NCBI RefSeq assembly: GCF_036182465.1
Contig: NZ_CP108081.1
Coordinates: forward strand, 9,610,001 to 9,674,000
Direction of reading: 5' to 3'
From: Streptomyces sp. NBC_00258
GTDB lineage: Bacteria > Actinomycetota > Actinomycetes > Streptomycetales > Streptomycetaceae
Length of the DNA stretch: 64,000 nt
The notes beneath the pieces are model-generated. The model saw only the letters and a program-made list of their open reading frames with translations. It was not told the DNA's origin and searched no databases. The first letter of the stretch is position 1. Every line of letters starts with the position of its first letter. Below, piece by piece: positions 1-11,586 of the stretch. Both the position numbers and the translations under genes were made by a program.

Positions 1-211
1 GGGCTTCGCGTTCACGCTGGGTCTGACCACCCTGCTCGACGTGGTCGTCGTCTTCTTCTTCACCAAGCCGCTGATGACGATCCTCGCCCGCAAGAAGTTC
101 TTCGCGGAGGGCCACAGCTGGTCCGGCCTCGACCCGAAGCGACTGGGCGTCCAGCCGCCGCTGCGCCGTACCCGTCGCGTGTCCGCTCCCGTCGACACGA
201 AGGAGGCCTGA
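1..211 (+). CDS. secD: SecD, C-terminal end (protein-export membrane protein)
   Basis: The last 69 codons of a gene that starts before the window. The visible peptide starts GFAFTLGLTTLLDVVVVFFF, a hydrophobic segment typical of the final transmembrane helix of SecD/SecF-type RND proteins, followed by a basic cytoplasmic tail ending in VDTKEA. SecD works with SecF and YajC to use the proton gradient to pull preproteins out through SecYEG. The call rests on the helix plus the directly following secF, one base after the stop. The N-terminal part and the large external domain cannot be seen here. Confidence 0.9.
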   Translation, partial: GFAFTLGLTTLLDVVVVFFFTKPLMTILARKKFFAEGHSWSGLDPKRLGVQPPLRRTRRVSAPVDTKEA

Positions 212-212
212 G

Positions 213-1343
213 ATGTCGAAACTCGGCACCCTCGGCGCCCGGCTCCACCGCGGCGAGATCGGCTACGACTTCGTCGGCAAGCGCAAGCTCTGGTACGGCA
301 TCTCCATCCTGATCACCATCACGGCCATCGTCGGCCTGGCGGTGCGCGGCCTGAACATGGGCATCGAGTTCCAGGGCGGCGCCGTCTTCACCACCGAGAA
401 GACCAGCATCTCGGTGAGCCAGGCCGAGACGTACGCGGAAGAGGCCTCCGGCCACGACGCGATCGTCCAGAAGCTCGGCAACGGCGGACTGCGCATCCAG
501 ATCGCCGGCATCGACACCGGCAAGTCCGACCAGATCAAGCAGGAGCTCTCCAAGGACCTGAAGGTCGACGCCGAGAAGATCAACGCCGACCTGGTCGGCC
601 CCAGTTGGGGTGATCAGGTCGCGAACAAGGCCTGGCAGGGTCTGGCGATCTTCCTGGTCCTGGTCGTGATCTATCTGGCGATCGCCTTCGAGTGGCGCAT
701 GGCCGTGGCCGCGCTCGTGGCGCTCATCCACGACATCACCATCACGGTCGGCGTCTACGCCCTGGTCGGCTTCGAGGTCACCCCCGGAACGGTGATCGGT
801 CTGCTCACGATCCTCGGTTATTCGCTCTACGACACCGTCGTGGTCTTCGACAGTCTCAAGGAGCAGACGAAGGACATCACCAAACAGACGCGCTGGACCT
901 ACAGCGAGATCGCGGACCGCTCGATCAACGGCACCCTGGTGCGTTCCATCAACACCACGGTGGTCGCGCTGCTCCCGGTCGGCGGCCTGCTGTTCATCGG
1001 TGGCGGTGTGCTCGGCGCTGGCATGCTCAACGACATCTCGCTGTCGCTGTTCGTCGGCCTCGCGGCCGGTGCGTACTCCTCGATCTTCATCGCCACGCCG
1101 CTCGTCGCCGACCTCAAGGAGCGCGAGCCGCAGATGAAGGCCCTCAAGAAGCGTGTGCTCGCCAAGCGGGCCGCGGCTGCCGCGAAGGGCGAGTCCCTGG
1201 AGACCCCGGTCGTCGACGAGCGGTACGACGACGAGGAGCCCGAGGACGCCGACGCGACGCCCGCGGTCGTCGGACCGCGAGCCCAGCGTGCCCAGCCGTC
1301 GTCCCGTGGCAGGCGTGGCCGGCCGTCGGGGAAGCGCCGATGA
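213..1343 (+). CDS. secF: SecF protein-export membrane protein
   Basis: A 376-residue protein translocase subunit of the RND superfamily. A first membrane helix lies near residues 25-45, followed by the family motif GIEFQGGAVF at about 50-60, an external domain, and five further helices from about 140 to 290. The charged C-terminal tail (about 295-376) is longer than in E. coli SecF, as is usual in actinobacteria. The ATG follows the secD stop by one base, with AGGAGG in the end of secD serving as ribosome-binding site. The stop overlaps the apt start (ATGA), so secD-secF-apt are probably translationally coupled. Confidence 0.95.
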   Translation: MSKLGTLGARLHRGEIGYDFVGKRKLWYGISILITITAIVGLAVRGLNMGIEFQGGAVFTTEKTSISVSQAETYAEEASGHDAIVQKLGNGGLRIQIAGIDTGKSDQIKQELSKDLKVDAEKINADLVGPSWGDQVANKAWQGLAIFLVLVVIYLAIAFEWRMAVAALVALIHDITITVGVYALVGFEVTPGTVIGLLTILGYSLYDTVVVFDSLKEQTKDITKQTRWTYSEIADRSINGTLVRSINTTVVALLPVGGLLFIGGGVLGAGMLNDISLSLFVGLAAGAYSSIFIATPLVADLKEREPQMKALKKRVLAKRAAAAAKGESLETPVVDERYDDEEPEDADATPAVVGPRAQRAQPSSRGRRGRPSGKRR

Positions 1344-1879
1344 CCGGTATCGAAGAGCTGCTGCTCAGCCGCATCCGTGACGTCCCGGACCATCCGGAGC
1401 CGGGAGTGACGTTCAAGGACATCACCCCGCTCCTGGCCGACCCGGCGGCGTTCACGGCGCTCACCGACGCGCTGGCCGAGATCAGTGTCCGCAGCGGTGC
1501 CACGAAGATCGTCGGCCTGGAGGCCCGCGGCTTCATCCTGGGCGCGCCCGTCGCGGTCCGCGCCGGACTCGGCTTCATCCCCGTGCGCAAGGCGGGCAAG
1601 CTCCCCGGAGCGACCCTCGGCCAGACGTACGACCTGGAGTACGGCTCGGCCGAGATCGAGGTGCACGCCGAGGACCTGAGTGCCGACGACCGCGTCATGG
1701 TCGTCGACGACGTCCTCGCCACCGGTGGCACAGCCGAGGCCTCGCTCCAGCTGATCCGCCGGGCCGGCGCCCGGGTCGCCGGCGTCGCCGTCCTCATGGA
1801 GCTCGGTTTCCTGGGCGGTCGCGCCCGGCTGGAGCCGGCCCTGGACGGAGCCCCGCTGGAGGCGCTGCTCAAGGTCTGA
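1340..1879 (+). CDS. apt: Adenine phosphoribosyltransferase
   Basis: A 179-residue type I phosphoribosyltransferase converting adenine and PRPP to AMP (purine salvage, cytosol). The PRPP-binding loop VMVVDDVLATGGTA lies near residues 118-131, and the adenine-site signature GLEARGFILG near 56-65. The ATG overlaps the secF stop. The open frame reaches far upstream within secF, but family length and the N-terminal alignment (RIRDVPDHPEPGVTFKDITP) fix this start. Apt commonly sits between secF and relA in actinobacteria, linking purine supply with (p)ppGpp metabolism. Confidence 0.96.
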   Translation: MTGIEELLLSRIRDVPDHPEPGVTFKDITPLLADPAAFTALTDALAEISVRSGATKIVGLEARGFILGAPVAVRAGLGFIPVRKAGKLPGATLGQTYDLEYGSAEIEVHAEDLSADDRVMVVDDVLATGGTAEASLQLIRRAGARVAGVAVLMELGFLGGRARLEPALDGAPLEALLKV

Positions 1880-2083
1880 GCAACCCCTGAGGCGCCCGTA
1901 CGACACGCCTGAGGCACCTGTAGGACACCGCGGAGGCGGGCCCGGAGGAATCCGGTGCCCGCCTCTCGCGTTTCTCCCGTAGAGGGCGGTCTCACCGGCC
2001 GAAGGCGAGTCCGCAGCCCAGGATCGCTACCATGGGGTCTCCGGAGCCTGACCGGGGACCCGGATCGCGCACGAGGAGTCCTC

Positions 2084-4612
<2,529 letters not shown>

Positions 4613-4634
4613 ACGGTCCGGCCTCAATCGGCCA

Positions 4635-4685
4635 CTACGTAGAGGGGGCTTCCGTACGAAACGTACGGAAGCCCCCTCTACGTAG
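4635..4685. terminator. Bidirectional terminator between relA and the DUF349 gene
   Basis: A perfect inverted repeat: 24-base arms at 4635-4658 and 4662-4685 around an AAA loop. No long U-tract follows, which is common in Streptomyces. It lies between convergent genes and can serve both strands. Confidence 0.85.
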
Positions 4686-4730
4686 AAGCGGAAAACCATG
4701 GAGGGGCTCAGCGGCCCCGCCCCGGTGGTC

Positions 4731-5960
4731 TCAGCCGCCGAACTCCTGCAGACCCTTCAGCGCCTGCTCAAGGAGCGCCTGGCGGCCGTCGAGCTCCTTC
4801 TGGAGCTTGTCGGCCCGTGCGTTGTTGCCGGAGGACCGCGCCGACTCGATCTGGCCCTGCAGCTTGTCCACGGCCGCCTGGAGCTGCCCGGTCAGGCCCT
4901 CGGCACGCGCGCGTGCCTCCGGGTTCGTCCGGCGCCACTCGGTCTCCTCGGACTCCTGGAGGGCCCGCTCCACCGTGTGCATCCGGCCCTCGACCTTCGG
5001 GCGGGCGTCGCGCGGCACATGGCCGATGGCCTCCCACCGCTCGTTGATCGAGCGGAAGGCGGCCCGCGCCGCCTTCAGGTCCTGCACCGGGAGGAGCTTC
5101 TCGGCCTCCTCGGCCAGCTCCTCCTTGAGCTTCAGGTTCTCCGTCTGCTCCGCGTCCCGCTCGGCGAAGACCGAGCTGCGCGCCGCGAAGAACACGTCCT
5201 GGGCACCGCGGAAGCGGTTCCACAGGTCGTCCTCGTGCTCGCGCTGGGCGCGGCCCGCGGCCTTCCAGTCCGCCATCAGCTCGCGGTAGCGGGCGGCCGT
5301 CGGACCCCAGTCCGTCGAGCCGGACAGCGACTCGGCCTCCGCGACCAGCTTCTCCTTGGTCTTGCGGGCCTCCTCGCGCTGCGCGTCCAGCGACGCGAAG
5401 TGCGCCTTGCGGCGCTTGGAGAACGCCGAGCGCGCGTGCGAGAAGCGGTGCCACAGCTCGTCGTCGGACTTCCGGTCGAGCCGGGGCAGACCCTTCCACG
5501 TGTCCACGAGCGCCCGCAGCCGCTCACCGGCGGCCCGCCACTGGTCGGACTGGGCCAGCTCCTCCGCCTCGGCGACCAGCGCCTCCTTGGAGTGCCGGGC
5601 CTCGTCGGACTGCTTCGCCCGCTGCGCCTTGCGCTCCTCGCGGCGTGCCTCGACCGTCTCTACGAGCTTGTCCAGCCGCACCTTCAGCGCGTCCAGATCC
5701 CCGACCGCGTGGTGGGCGTCCACCTGCTCGCGAATGTGGTCGATGGCGATCTGGGCGTCCTTCGCCGACAGGTCGGTGGTCTTCACTCGTCGCTCGAGGA
5801 GGCCGATCTCGACGACCAGGCCCTCGTACTTGCGCTCGAAGTAGGCCAGTGCCTCGTCGGGAGAACCGGCCTGCCAGGAACCGACGACCTGCTCGCCGTC
5901 GGCCGTACGCACGTACACGGTCCCCGTCTCGTCGACGCGGCCCCACGGGTCGCTGCTCAC
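4731..5960 (-). CDS. DUF349 repeat protein
   Basis: A 409-residue, highly charged, helical cytoplasmic protein. It has at least three tandem DUF349-type repeats, recognisable by W-x(n)-W-x(n)-LWxRF patterns near residues 140-195 and 215-270 and a more divergent copy at 285-345. Coiled coil is likely throughout, and there is no signal peptide or catalytic motif. The family is conserved in actinobacteria next to relA; its biochemical role is not established as far as I know. The start is GTG (MSSDPWGRVDE) just after GGAGGAGG. It is convergent with relA. Confidence 0.85.
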   Translation of the reverse strand: MSSDPWGRVDETGTVYVRTADGEQVVGSWQAGSPDEALAYFERKYEGLVVEIGLLERRVKTTDLSAKDAQIAIDHIREQVDAHHAVGDLDALKVRLDKLVETVEARREERKAQRAKQSDEARHSKEALVAEAEELAQSDQWRAAGERLRALVDTWKGLPRLDRKSDDELWHRFSHARSAFSKRRKAHFASLDAQREEARKTKEKLVAEAESLSGSTDWGPTAARYRELMADWKAAGRAQREHEDDLWNRFRGAQDVFFAARSSVFAERDAEQTENLKLKEELAEEAEKLLPVQDLKAARAAFRSINERWEAIGHVPRDARPKVEGRMHTVERALQESEETEWRRTNPEARARAEGLTGQLQAAVDKLQGQIESARSSGNNARADKLQKELDGRQALLEQALKGLQEFGG

Positions 5961-6095
5961 AGCGCCTCCTCCACATGATGCCTGCGTGGGGCTGCTTTAC
6001 CCCCGGGCATCGTCCACAGTTTCGTCACGGCCAACATAGGCGACCGGCGGGGCGGCTGTCCGCATCCCGCGCGACCGAAATTTCGCTGCTGGAGG

Positions 6096-6935
6096 TCAGG
6101 ATTTCGTCACGGTCGCCTTGTCGATCACGACGGTCGCATTGGGTGCGCCGTCGCCCTGGCCAGTGCTCTCGCCGGCCTTGGCGATTTTCTCCATGACCTT
6201 CATGCCCGATTCGGAAATAGTCCCGAACGGTGTGTAGTTGGCCGGCAACGGACTGTCCTGGTACACGAGGAAGAACTGGCTGCCGCCGGAGTTGCGGCCT
6301 TCCTTCGTCTGCGCGTTGTACTGGTTGGCCATCGCCACCGTGCCCGCCGGATACACGTCGCCCTTGAGGCGCTTGTCCTTGAGGTTCTCGTCAGGAATCG
6401 TGTAGCCGGGGCCGCCCATGCCGGTGCCCTTCGGGTCGCCGCACTGGAGCACGAAGATGCCGTTCGTGGTGAGGCGGTGGCACTTGGTGTGGTCCAGATA
6501 GCCCTTGCCCACCAGGAAGTTGAACGAGTTCACGGTGCGCGGGGCCTTCGAGGCCGGCATGTCGATGTCTATCGTGCCGCAGGTCGTCTGCAGCTTCATC
6601 GTGTAGTCCGCCGACTTGTCGATCGTCACCGCCGGCTCCTTCTTGTAGCTCAGCGACTTCACCTTGCCCGCGGCGGCCTTCTCGCAGGGATCCGGTGCCT
6701 TGCTGGGCGCGGAGGGGCTCGGGCTGGCCTCGGCGGCCGCGTCCGACTTGTTGTCGTCGTTCTTGAAGACCCCGGTCGCGTACGACACCACGCTGCCCAC
6801 GACGACCACGCCGAGGACCGACGCGATCACCGCGTTGCGAGCGTGGGCCTTGCGTCGAGCGGACGTGCGCCGCTGCTGTTGCCGCAAGAACTTCTCCCGG
6901 GCGAGCTGACGCCGCCGCTGTTCCTGGGTGACCAC
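6096..6935 (-). CDS. Membrane-anchored cyclophilin-type peptidyl-prolyl isomerase
   Basis: A 279-residue protein. A very basic cytoplasmic N-tail (1-33) precedes one membrane helix (about 34-55), a Ser/Pro/Ala linker, and a cyclophilin domain from about 110 to the end, placed outside the membrane. Family signatures are GTGMGGPGYTIPDE, GGSQFFLVY and YTPFGTI. The usual catalytic block around HR..P.F.Q is degenerate here (CHRLTTNGIFVLQCGDP), so isomerase activity may be low and a chaperone role is possible. The start is GTG, with AGGAGAT upstream (complement of 6943-6948). Confidence 0.85.
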   Translation of the reverse strand: MVTQEQRRRQLAREKFLRQQQRRTSARRKAHARNAVIASVLGVVVVGSVVSYATGVFKNDDNKSDAAAEASPSPSAPSKAPDPCEKAAAGKVKSLSYKKEPAVTIDKSADYTMKLQTTCGTIDIDMPASKAPRTVNSFNFLVGKGYLDHTKCHRLTTNGIFVLQCGDPKGTGMGGPGYTIPDENLKDKRLKGDVYPAGTVAMANQYNAQTKEGRNSGGSQFFLVYQDSPLPANYTPFGTISESGMKVMEKIAKAGESTGQGDGAPNATVVIDKATVTKS

Positions 6936-7104
6936 CGGGTTATCTCCTCATGCGTCTCGTACGTCAGGTGGGACGCGTGCGTCTGTCGAGCCGACCGCCT
7001 GCGTGTGACCCGTACCGTATATGGGTTCGCTGTGGTTCCGGCAGCGCCGGTAGGCTCTGATCCACAGCCAGGCCATTCCCCGTAAGACATACCGAAGGAC
7101 GAAC

Positions 7105-7821
7105 GTGCTCATTGCCGGGTTCCCCGCCGGGGCCTGGGGCACCAACTGTTATCTGGTCGCCCCCGCCGCAGGCGAGGAGTGCGTGATCATCGACCCGGGC
7201 CATCAGGCCGCCCAGGGAGTCGAGGACACGCTGAAGAAGCATCGGCTCAAGCCCGTCGCGGTCGTCCTCACGCACGGCCACATCGACCATGTCGCCTCGG
7301 TCGTCCCGGTGTGCGGCGCGCACGACGTGCCCGCGTGGATCCACCCCGAGGACCGGTACATGATGAGCGACCCGGAGCGGGCGCTCGGCCGCTCCATCGG
7401 GATGCCGCTGATGGGCGAGCTGACCGTCGGGGAGCCGGACGACGTGAAGGAACTGACGGACGGCGCCGCGCTGAAACTAGCCGGCCTCGACTTCTCCGTC
7501 GCGCACGCGCCCGGCCATACGAAGGGGTCGGTGACGTTCCGGATGCCCGAGAACACGGAGATCCCGTCCGTGTTCTTCTCCGGGGATCTGCTCTTCGCCG
7601 GCTCCATCGGACGCACCGACCTGCCCGGCGGCTCCCACACCGAGATTCTCGACTCGCTGGCCCGTGTGTGCCTGCCGCTCGACGACTCGACCGTGGTGCT
7701 GTCCGGCCACGGCCCCCAGACGACCATCGGCCAGGAGCGCGCCACCAACCCGTACTTGCGGCAGGTGGCGGCGGCCGGCCCGGGAGCGGACCCGACCTCC
7801 GCTCCTCGACGAGGAATGTGA
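7105..7821 (+). CDS. MBL-fold metallo-hydrolase (glyoxalase II-like)
   Basis: A 238-residue metallo-beta-lactamase-fold hydrolase. The metal-binding motif THGHIDH is at residues 56-62. Further ligands are the His in HAPGHTKGS, the Asp in FFSGDLLFAGSIGRTD and the His in LSGHGPQT, all present and in order. This pattern fits the hydroxyacylglutathione-hydrolase-like group. Streptomyces uses mycothiol rather than glutathione, so the physiological thioester or other substrate is unknown. The GTG start (GTGCTCATTGCC) gives MLIAGFPAGAWGTNC, the usual family N-terminus. The gene lies directly upstream of hisS. Confidence 0.85.
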   Translation: MLIAGFPAGAWGTNCYLVAPAAGEECVIIDPGHQAAQGVEDTLKKHRLKPVAVVLTHGHIDHVASVVPVCGAHDVPAWIHPEDRYMMSDPERALGRSIGMPLMGELTVGEPDDVKELTDGAALKLAGLDFSVAHAPGHTKGSVTFRMPENTEIPSVFFSGDLLFAGSIGRTDLPGGSHTEILDSLARVCLPLDDSTVVLSGHGPQTTIGQERATNPYLRQVAAAGPGADPTSAPRRGM

Positions 7822-7832
7822 CGAGAATTCCC

Positions 7833-9095
7833 GTGAGCACCTTCAAGGCCCCCAAGGGCACGTACGACCTGACTCCGCCGGACAGCGCGACGTTCCTCGC
7901 GGTGCGCGAGGCGATCGCCGCGCCACTGCGGAACTCCGGTTACGGATACATCGAGACGCCCGGATTCGAGAACGTCGAACTGTTCGCGCGCGGGGTCGGT
8001 GAGTCCACCGACATCGTGACCAAGGAGATGTACGCCTTCGAGACCAAGGGCGGCGACCAGCTGGCGCTGCGCCCCGAGGGCACGGCCTCCGTGCTGCGCG
8101 CCGCCCTCGAAGCCAACCTGCACAAGGTGGGCAACCTCCCCGTCAAGCTCTGGTACTCGGGCTCGTACTACCGCTACGAGCGCCCCCAGAAGGGCCGTTA
8201 CCGCCACTTCTCGCAGGTCGGCGCCGAGGCGATCGGAGCCGAGGACCCGGCCCTGGACGCCGAGTTGATCATCCTGGCCGACCAGGCGTACCGCTCGCTC
8301 GGGCTGCGGAACTTCCGGATCCTCCTCAACTCGCTGGGCGACCAGGAGTGCCGTCCCGTCTACCGTGCCGCACTCCAGGACTTCCTGCGGGGGCTGGACC
8401 TGGACGAGGAGACGCTCCGGCGGGCCGAGATCAACCCTCTCCGTGTCCTCGACGACAAGCGCGACGACGTCCAGAAGCAGCTCGTGGGCGCTCCGCTCCT
8501 GCGGGACTATCTCTGCGACGCGTGCAAGGCGTACCACGAGGAGGTGCGCGAGCTGATCACGGCCGCCGGTGTCTCCTTCGAGGACGATCCGAAGCTGGTC
8601 CGGGGACTGGACTACTACACCCGCACCACCTTCGAGTTCGTGCACGACGGTCTCGGTTCGCAGTCCGCGGTCGGTGGCGGCGGTCGCTACGACGGCCTGT
8701 CCGAGATGATCGGCGGTCCCGCGCTGCCGTCCGTCGGGTGGGCGCTCGGCGTCGACCGTACGGTCCTCGCGCTGGAGGCCGAGGGGGTGTCCCTCGAACT
8801 TCCCGCTTCCACCAGTGTGTTCGCGGTGCCTCTCGGGGACGAGGCTCGGCGGGTGCTCTTCCGGGTGGTGACCGAGTTGCGCAGGAACGGGGTCGCGGCC
8901 GACTTCTCCTACGGGGGCAAGGGGCTCAAGGGGGCCATGAAGAACGCCAACCGGAGTGGTGCGCGCTACACCGTCGTCGCGGGTGAGCGTGACCTCGCCG
9001 AAGGCGTCGTCCAGCTCAAGGACATGGAGTCCGGCGAGCAGGCGCCCGTCGGCGTGAACGAGATCGTGGCGGAACTGGAGTCCCGGCTGAGCTGA
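7833..9095 (+). CDS. hisS: Histidyl-tRNA synthetase
   Basis: A 420-residue class II aminoacyl-tRNA synthetase charging tRNA-His. Motif 2 (RYERPQKGRYRHFSQVGAE) is near residue 115, the histidine-binding block LVRGLDYYTRTTFEF near 255, and motif 3 (GWALGVDR) near 303. A C-terminal anticodon-binding domain follows from about 325. The chosen GTG gives MSTFKAPKGTYDL. An in-frame GTG at 7818 would add five residues but overlaps the upstream stop with no spaced ribosome-binding site. Only 11 bases separate it from the hydrolase gene, so they are probably cotranscribed. Confidence 0.96.
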   Translation: MSTFKAPKGTYDLTPPDSATFLAVREAIAAPLRNSGYGYIETPGFENVELFARGVGESTDIVTKEMYAFETKGGDQLALRPEGTASVLRAALEANLHKVGNLPVKLWYSGSYYRYERPQKGRYRHFSQVGAEAIGAEDPALDAELIILADQAYRSLGLRNFRILLNSLGDQECRPVYRAALQDFLRGLDLDEETLRRAEINPLRVLDDKRDDVQKQLVGAPLLRDYLCDACKAYHEEVRELITAAGVSFEDDPKLVRGLDYYTRTTFEFVHDGLGSQSAVGGGGRYDGLSEMIGGPALPSVGWALGVDRTVLALEAEGVSLELPASTSVFAVPLGDEARRVLFRVVTELRRNGVAADFSYGGKGLKGAMKNANRSGARYTVVAGERDLAEGVVQLKDMESGEQAPVGVNEIVAELESRLS

Positions 9096-9146
9096 GCGGG
9101 CGGACTGGGCCGGTTTTTGCTCGCCCCCGCCGCCCCTACCCGTCCC

Positions 9147-9275
9147 GTCCCTGGGGGCTGCGCCCCCAGACCCCCGCTCATCGGCCTGAACGGCCTCGTC
9201 CTCAAACGCCGGACGGGCTGAAATTCAGCCTCTCCGGCGTTTGAGGAGCGGGGGTTCGGGGGCGGAGCCCCTGGT
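9147..9275. repeat. Streptomyces-type intergenic inverted repeat
   Basis: A nested palindromic element in the 420-base gap after hisS. The inner perfect arms CCTCAAACGCCGGA (9200-9213) and its complement (9233-9246) are flanked by a G-rich/C-rich outer pair (the CTGGGGGCTGCGCCCCCAG block and the GGGGTTCGGGGGCGGAGCCCC block). This type of element recurs between genes in Streptomyces genomes. It could act as terminator or mRNA 3' structure for hisS. Confidence 0.75.
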
Positions 9276-9432
9276 ACACCGTCAACTCGGTGAGCGTCGA
9301 TTCGTCCTGGCAGATGGTGGCGATGCGCGGGGGTCACGGATGGGTGGTCCTGGAGCGGCTATGCCTGTGCTGTCATGCCGTCGAGCGTCCCGCCGAAGCG
9401 AACGTTCCGGGACCACCGCGCGTACTTCCTTA

Positions 9433-9473
9433 TGTCCATCGAACGGTGGACACGCGCGCGTGTGCGGCACAAT
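9433..9473 (+). promoter_or_regulatory. Possible promoter/operator upstream of the VKOR gene
   Basis: The rest of the hisS-VKOR gap (9276-9515) shows no gene. It does hold a perfect inverted repeat TGTCCA-N8-TGGACA (9433-9452), whose right half could be a -35 box, followed after 15 bases by CACAAT (9468-9473) as a -10 candidate. Spacing is short and no transcript start is known, so this is tentative. Confidence 0.3.
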
Positions 9474-9515
9474 GACCGTGCCCGGAAGGCCCCCTCAAGC
9501 TACGGAAACGGCGTG

Positions 9516-10163
9516 ATGAGCAAGACGACAGTCAGGGAAGGCATCAGCACCGACTCCCACGACCAGGAACGTGCCGAGGCCCCACAGTCCGTGGGCGGCG
9601 GTCGTTTCCTCGCCGTTCTGCTGGTGATCACGGGCGCGGCCGGACTGCTGGCCTCCTGGGTCATCACCATCGACAAGTTCAAGCTGCTGGAGGACCCGAA
9701 CTTCACCCCGGGCTGCAGCCTGAACCCGGTCGTCTCCTGCGGCAACATCATGAAGAGCGACCAGGCCTCCGCCTTCGGGTTCCCCAACCCGATGATGGGC
9801 CTCGTCGCGTACGGCATCGTGATCTGCGTCGGCATGAGCCTGCTCGGTCGCGCCACCTTCCCGCGCTGGTACTGGCTGACCTTCAACGCAGGCACGCTGT
9901 TCGGCGTCGGCTTCTGCACCTGGCTGCAGTACCAGTCGCTGTACAACATCAACTCGCTGTGCCTGTGGTGCTCCCTCGCCTGGGTCGCGACGATCATCAT
10001 GTTCTGGGCCGTGACCTCGCACAACGTCCGCAACGGCTTCCTGCCCGCGCCGGGCTGGGTGAAGGGCTTCCTCGGCGAGTTCGCCTGGGTGCTGCCGGTC
10101 ATGCACATCGGGATCATCGGCATGCTGATCCTGACGCGCTGGTGGGACTTCTGGACCAGCTGA
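9516..10163 (+). CDS. VKOR-family membrane thiol oxidoreductase
   Basis: A 215-residue integral membrane protein with about five hydrophobic segments. It carries the cysteine signature of bacterial vitamin K epoxide reductase homologues: a loop cysteine pair GCSLNPVVSC near residues 66-75 and the redox motif CLWC near 149-152. These enzymes re-oxidise DsbA-like proteins with quinone, allowing disulfide formation outside the membrane. No DsbA gene is adjacent. The ATG at 9516 is preferred; an immediately preceding in-frame GTG (9513) is possible, and the ribosome-binding site is weak. Confidence 0.85.
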   Translation: MSKTTVREGISTDSHDQERAEAPQSVGGGRFLAVLLVITGAAGLLASWVITIDKFKLLEDPNFTPGCSLNPVVSCGNIMKSDQASAFGFPNPMMGLVAYGIVICVGMSLLGRATFPRWYWLTFNAGTLFGVGFCTWLQYQSLYNINSLCLWCSLAWVATIIMFWAVTSHNVRNGFLPAPGWVKGFLGEFAWVLPVMHIGIIGMLILTRWWDFWTS

Positions 10164-10233
10164 CGGACCGGCGGAACCGGTGAATTCCACGGGGCCGACG
10201 GCGTTGTCAGTGGCGTGACATAGGGTTTTGGAC

Positions 10234-11586
10234 GTGGAGCCCGACCTGTTCACCGCCGCAGCCGAAGAACGCCAGGAGAAGGACCCGTCCAGCAGTCCCC
10301 TGGCCGTACGGATGCGCCCGCGCATCCTCGACGAGGTGGTGGGCCAGCAGCATCTGCTGAAGCCGGGCTCACCCCTGCGCAGACTGGTCGGCGACGGCGG
10401 AGGCCCGGCGGGCCAGTCCTCGGTCATCCTCTGGGGACCGCCCGGCACCGGCAAGACGACTCTCGCGTACGTAGTCTCCAAGGCCACTGACAAGCGCTTC
10501 GTGGAGCTCTCCGCGATCACCGCGGGCGTCAAGGAGGTCCGCGCGGTCATCGAGGGCGCCCGCCGCGCCACCGGAGGCTTCGGCAAGGAGACCGTCCTCT
10601 TCCTCGACGAGATCCACCGCTTCAGCAAGGCCCAGCAGGACACCCTGCTCCCGGCCGTCGAGAACCGCTGGGTGACGCTGATCGCCGCGACCACCGAGAA
10701 CCCGTACTTCTCGGTGATCTCCCCGCTGCTGTCCCGCTCGCTGCTCCTGACCCTCGAACCGCTCACGGACGACGACCTGCGCGGACTGCTCCGCCGGGCC
10801 CTCGCCGACGAGCGCGGCCTCAAGGAGGCAGTCACCCTCCCCGAGGACACCGAGGAGCACCTGCTCCGGATCGCCGGCGGAGACGCCCGCCGCGCCCTGA
10901 CCGCGCTGGAGGCCGCGGCCGGGTCCGCGCTCGACAAGGGCGAGCCGGAGATCACCCTCCAGACCCTGGAGGAGACGGTCGACCGGGCCGCCGTGAAGTA
11001 CGACCGCGACGGCGACCAGCACTACGACGTGGCGAGCGCCCTGATCAAGTCCATCCGCGGCTCGGACGTGGACGCCGCGCTGCACTACCTCGCCCGGATG
11101 ATCGAAGCCGGCGAGGACCCACGGTTCATCGCCCGCCGCCTGATGATCTCCGCCAGCGAGGACATCGGCCTTGCTGATCCGAACGCGCTGCCGACAGCCG
11201 TCGCCGCCGCCCAGGCCGTCGCCATGATCGGCTTCCCCGAGGCCGCGCTCACCCTCAGCCACGCCACCATCGCCCTCGCCCTGGCCCCGAAGTCGAACGC
11301 GGCGACGATGGCGATCGGCGCAGCCATGGAAGACGTACGCAAGGGCCACGCGGGCCCCGTGCCGATGCATCTGCGCGACGGGCACTACAAGGGCGCGGCC
11401 AAGCTCGGCCACGCGCAGGGGTACGTGTATCCGCACGACCTGCCCGAGGGAATCGCCGCCCAGCAGTACGCGCCGGAGGAGCTCAAGGACCGCGAGTACT
11501 ACAGCCCCACCCGCCACGGAGCAGAGGCGCGCTACGCGGACGCGGTGGAGTGGACCAGGAAGCACCTCGGTCGAGGGCGGTCCTGA
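10234..11586 (+). CDS. rarA: Replication-associated recombination protein A (RarA/MgsA AAA+ ATPase)
   Basis: A 450-residue AAA+ ATPase of the clamp-loader clade acting at stalled replication forks. It shows Walker A GPPGTGKTTLA (about residue 69), Walker B LFLDEIHRF (about 125) and sensor motif AATTENPYF (about 150). The C-terminal part has the RarA-specific tetramerisation region, with the conserved block around SEDIGLADP and HYKGAAKLGHAQGY. I chose GTG 10234 (MEPDLFTAAAEER), 8 bases after AGGG; TTG at 10228 is also in frame but too close to that site. Confidence 0.92.
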   Translation: MEPDLFTAAAEERQEKDPSSSPLAVRMRPRILDEVVGQQHLLKPGSPLRRLVGDGGGPAGQSSVILWGPPGTGKTTLAYVVSKATDKRFVELSAITAGVKEVRAVIEGARRATGGFGKETVLFLDEIHRFSKAQQDTLLPAVENRWVTLIAATTENPYFSVISPLLSRSLLLTLEPLTDDDLRGLLRRALADERGLKEAVTLPEDTEEHLLRIAGGDARRALTALEAAAGSALDKGEPEITLQTLEETVDRAAVKYDRDGDQHYDVASALIKSIRGSDVDAALHYLARMIEAGEDPRFIARRLMISASEDIGLADPNALPTAVAAAQAVAMIGFPEAALTLSHATIALALAPKSNAATMAIGAAMEDVRKGHAGPVPMHLRDGHYKGAAKLGHAQGYVYPHDLPEGIAAQQYAPEELKDREYYSPTRHGAEARYADAVEWTRKHLGRGRS

